In this document: positions 5,620 to 6,415 of the stretch, piece by piece
Layout of the letters: the number at the start of each line of letters is the position of its first letter
Position numbering within the stretch: position 1 is the stretch's first letter
DNA from: DASUBN01 sp036263155
Lineage (GTDB): Bacteria; Pseudomonadota; Gammaproteobacteria; Natronospirales; REEB76
DNA length: 6,415 nucleotides
Reading direction: 5' to 3'
Assembly: GCA_036263155.1 (NCBI GenBank)
Contig: DATAHN010000124.1
Coordinates: forward strand, 1 to 6,415
The notes under the pieces: model-generated
The model's database searches: none
The model's input: only the letters and a program-made list of their open reading frames with translations
What the model was told of the DNA's origin: nothing
Position numbers and translations under genes: made by a program

Positions 5620-6351
5620 ATGGGAATCATCGTCTTCTTATACGGCCTCCTCTGCTACTCGATCGGTGTCGCGGCGCTGCTGTACGCCATCCTGTTCACC
5701 GGCAACCTCTGGGTCCCCAAGAGCGTGGACTCGCCCCCCGAGACGGGCATGCCGGCGGCACTGGTGATAGACCTCGGCCTGCTCGCGCTGTTCGCATTCC
5801 AGCACAGCGTGATGGCCCGCCCCGGCTTCAAGAAAGTCTGGACCCGGCTCGTGCCTACCGCGATGGAGCGCAGCACCTACGTGCTCGCCTCGGGTCTGGT
5901 GCTCGGCCTCTTGTGCTGGCAGTGGCAGCCGATCCCCGGCACCGTGTGGAACGTGGCGAATCCCATCGGTCGGCTGCTGCTGCAGGCGGGGTTCTGGCTG
6001 GGCTGGGTGATCCTGCTGAGCTCGACGTTCATGATCAACCACTTCGACCTGTTCGGCCTGCGCCAGGTGTACCTGCGGCTCAAGAGCGCGCCCTATACCC
6101 CCGTGCCGTTCGTGGAGGTGGCGTTCTACCGCTTCATCCGCCATCCCATCATGCTCGGACTCCTGATTGGCTTCTGGTCCACTCCCGACATGAGCCTGGG
6201 ACACTTGGTTCTCGCCGGCGCCAGCACCGGATATATCCTGCTTGGCATCTTCCTGGAAGAGCGGGACCTCAAGCGCGAGCACGGAGCGACCTACGAGCAG
6301 TACCGGCGCAACACCTCGATGCTGCTGCCGCTGCCGCGCAAGTCATCCTGA
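5620..6351 (+). CDS. mddA: MddA-like methanethiol S-methyltransferase
   Basis: A 243-residue integral membrane methyltransferase of the NnrU/isoprenylcysteine-methyltransferase-like fold. It matches my recollection of MddA, which methylates methanethiol with S-adenosylmethionine to give volatile dimethyl sulfide. Landmarks are FLYGLLCY (6-13), GNLWVPKSVDS (28-38), QHSVMARPGFK (61-71), ERSTYVLA (83-90), WQWQP (100-104), NHFDLFGLRQVY (140-151), the RHPIMLG turn (174-180) and LEERDL (212-217) before YEQYRR. The last two belong to the cofactor-binding end of this superfamily. About five or six membrane helices are visible (roughly 4-27, 46-64, 86-100, 117-138, 176-187, 193-211). Length and N-terminus are full. 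The start has GGAG (5609-5612) 7 nt ahead. It lies 30 nt after orf61, probably on the same transcript, and is followed by a strong terminator. Related membrane methyltransferases with other thiol substrates cannot be excluded. Confidence 0.88.
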   Translation: MGIIVFLYGLLCYSIGVAALLYAILFTGNLWVPKSVDSPPETGMPAALVIDLGLLALFAFQHSVMARPGFKKVWTRLVPTAMERSTYVLASGLVLGLLCWQWQPIPGTVWNVANPIGRLLLQAGFWLGWVILLSSTFMINHFDLFGLRQVYLRLKSAPYTPVPFVEVAFYRFIRHPIMLGLLIGFWSTPDMSLGHLVLAGASTGYILLGIFLEERDLKREHGATYEQYRRNTSMLLPLPRKSS

Positions 6352-6365
6352 CGGGCACGAGCACC

Positions 6366-6404
6366 TGAGCCATGGCGGAACGATCCGCCATGGCTCATTT
6401 TTTT
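6366..6404 (+). terminator. Strong terminator after mddA
   Basis: A perfect 14-bp stem, TGAGCCATGGCGGA (6366-6379) with TCCGCCATGGCTCA (6384-6397), closes an ACGA tetraloop and is followed by seven T residues (6398-6404). It starts 14 nt after the mddA stop. It shares the GCCATGGCGG core with the terminator at 5230-5272. Confidence 0.95.
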
Positions 6405-6415
6405 CGGGAATAACC

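Noticed and set aside
5638..6282. 214-codon minus-strand open frame opposite mddA
   Set aside because: Antisense to a clear membrane enzyme gene; composition rich in Glu, His and Gln mirrors the hydrophobic codons on the other strand.

Overview
The window reads as GC-rich chromosomal DNA from a proteobacterium, most likely a gammaproteobacterium. The gene families point that way: a DUF1820 protein, a WalJ/YycJ-type metallo-beta-lactamase-fold hydrolase, TadA and an MddA-type methyltransferase. Codon usage strongly favours G/C in third positions. The assignment is inferred from family content and base composition only. No transposase, integrase, phage gene or CRISPR array is visible.

Layout. 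Left part (1-1165, minus strand): a tight two-gene unit, DUF1820 gene then MBL-fold hydrolase gene, 3 nt apart, reading toward the left edge. Middle (1231-1400): a complete plus-strand tRNA-Ser(CGA) gene with a plausible promoter, encoded CCA and its own terminator. Then tadA (1406-1858, minus), convergent with the tRNA and divergent from a large plus-strand gene (2039-4660). That gene encodes an 873-residue LAL-type regulator: AAA+/STAND-like ATPase, helical-repeat middle, LuxR-type helix-turn-helix at the C-terminus. Its promoter has a perfect TATAAT flanked by a 7-bp inverted repeat that looks like an operator.

Right part (4661-6404, plus strand): two consecutive small transcription units with near-matching control signals. 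Unit 1 is control element A, a DUF4242 (SCO4226-like, possibly nickel-binding) protein, and a terminator. Unit 2 is control element B, an unrecognised 61-residue protein, an MddA-like methanethiol S-methyltransferase (volatile sulfur methylation to dimethyl sulfide), and a terminator. Elements A and B share several blocks at identical spacing, and both terminators are built on the same GCCATGGCGG stem core. This suggests the two units are co-regulated or share dispersed control cassettes. The neighbouring LAL regulator is an obvious but unproven candidate controller.

The most interesting part of the window is this paired-unit arrangement around mddA, together with the orphan 61-residue protein. 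The left half is ordinary housekeeping content.
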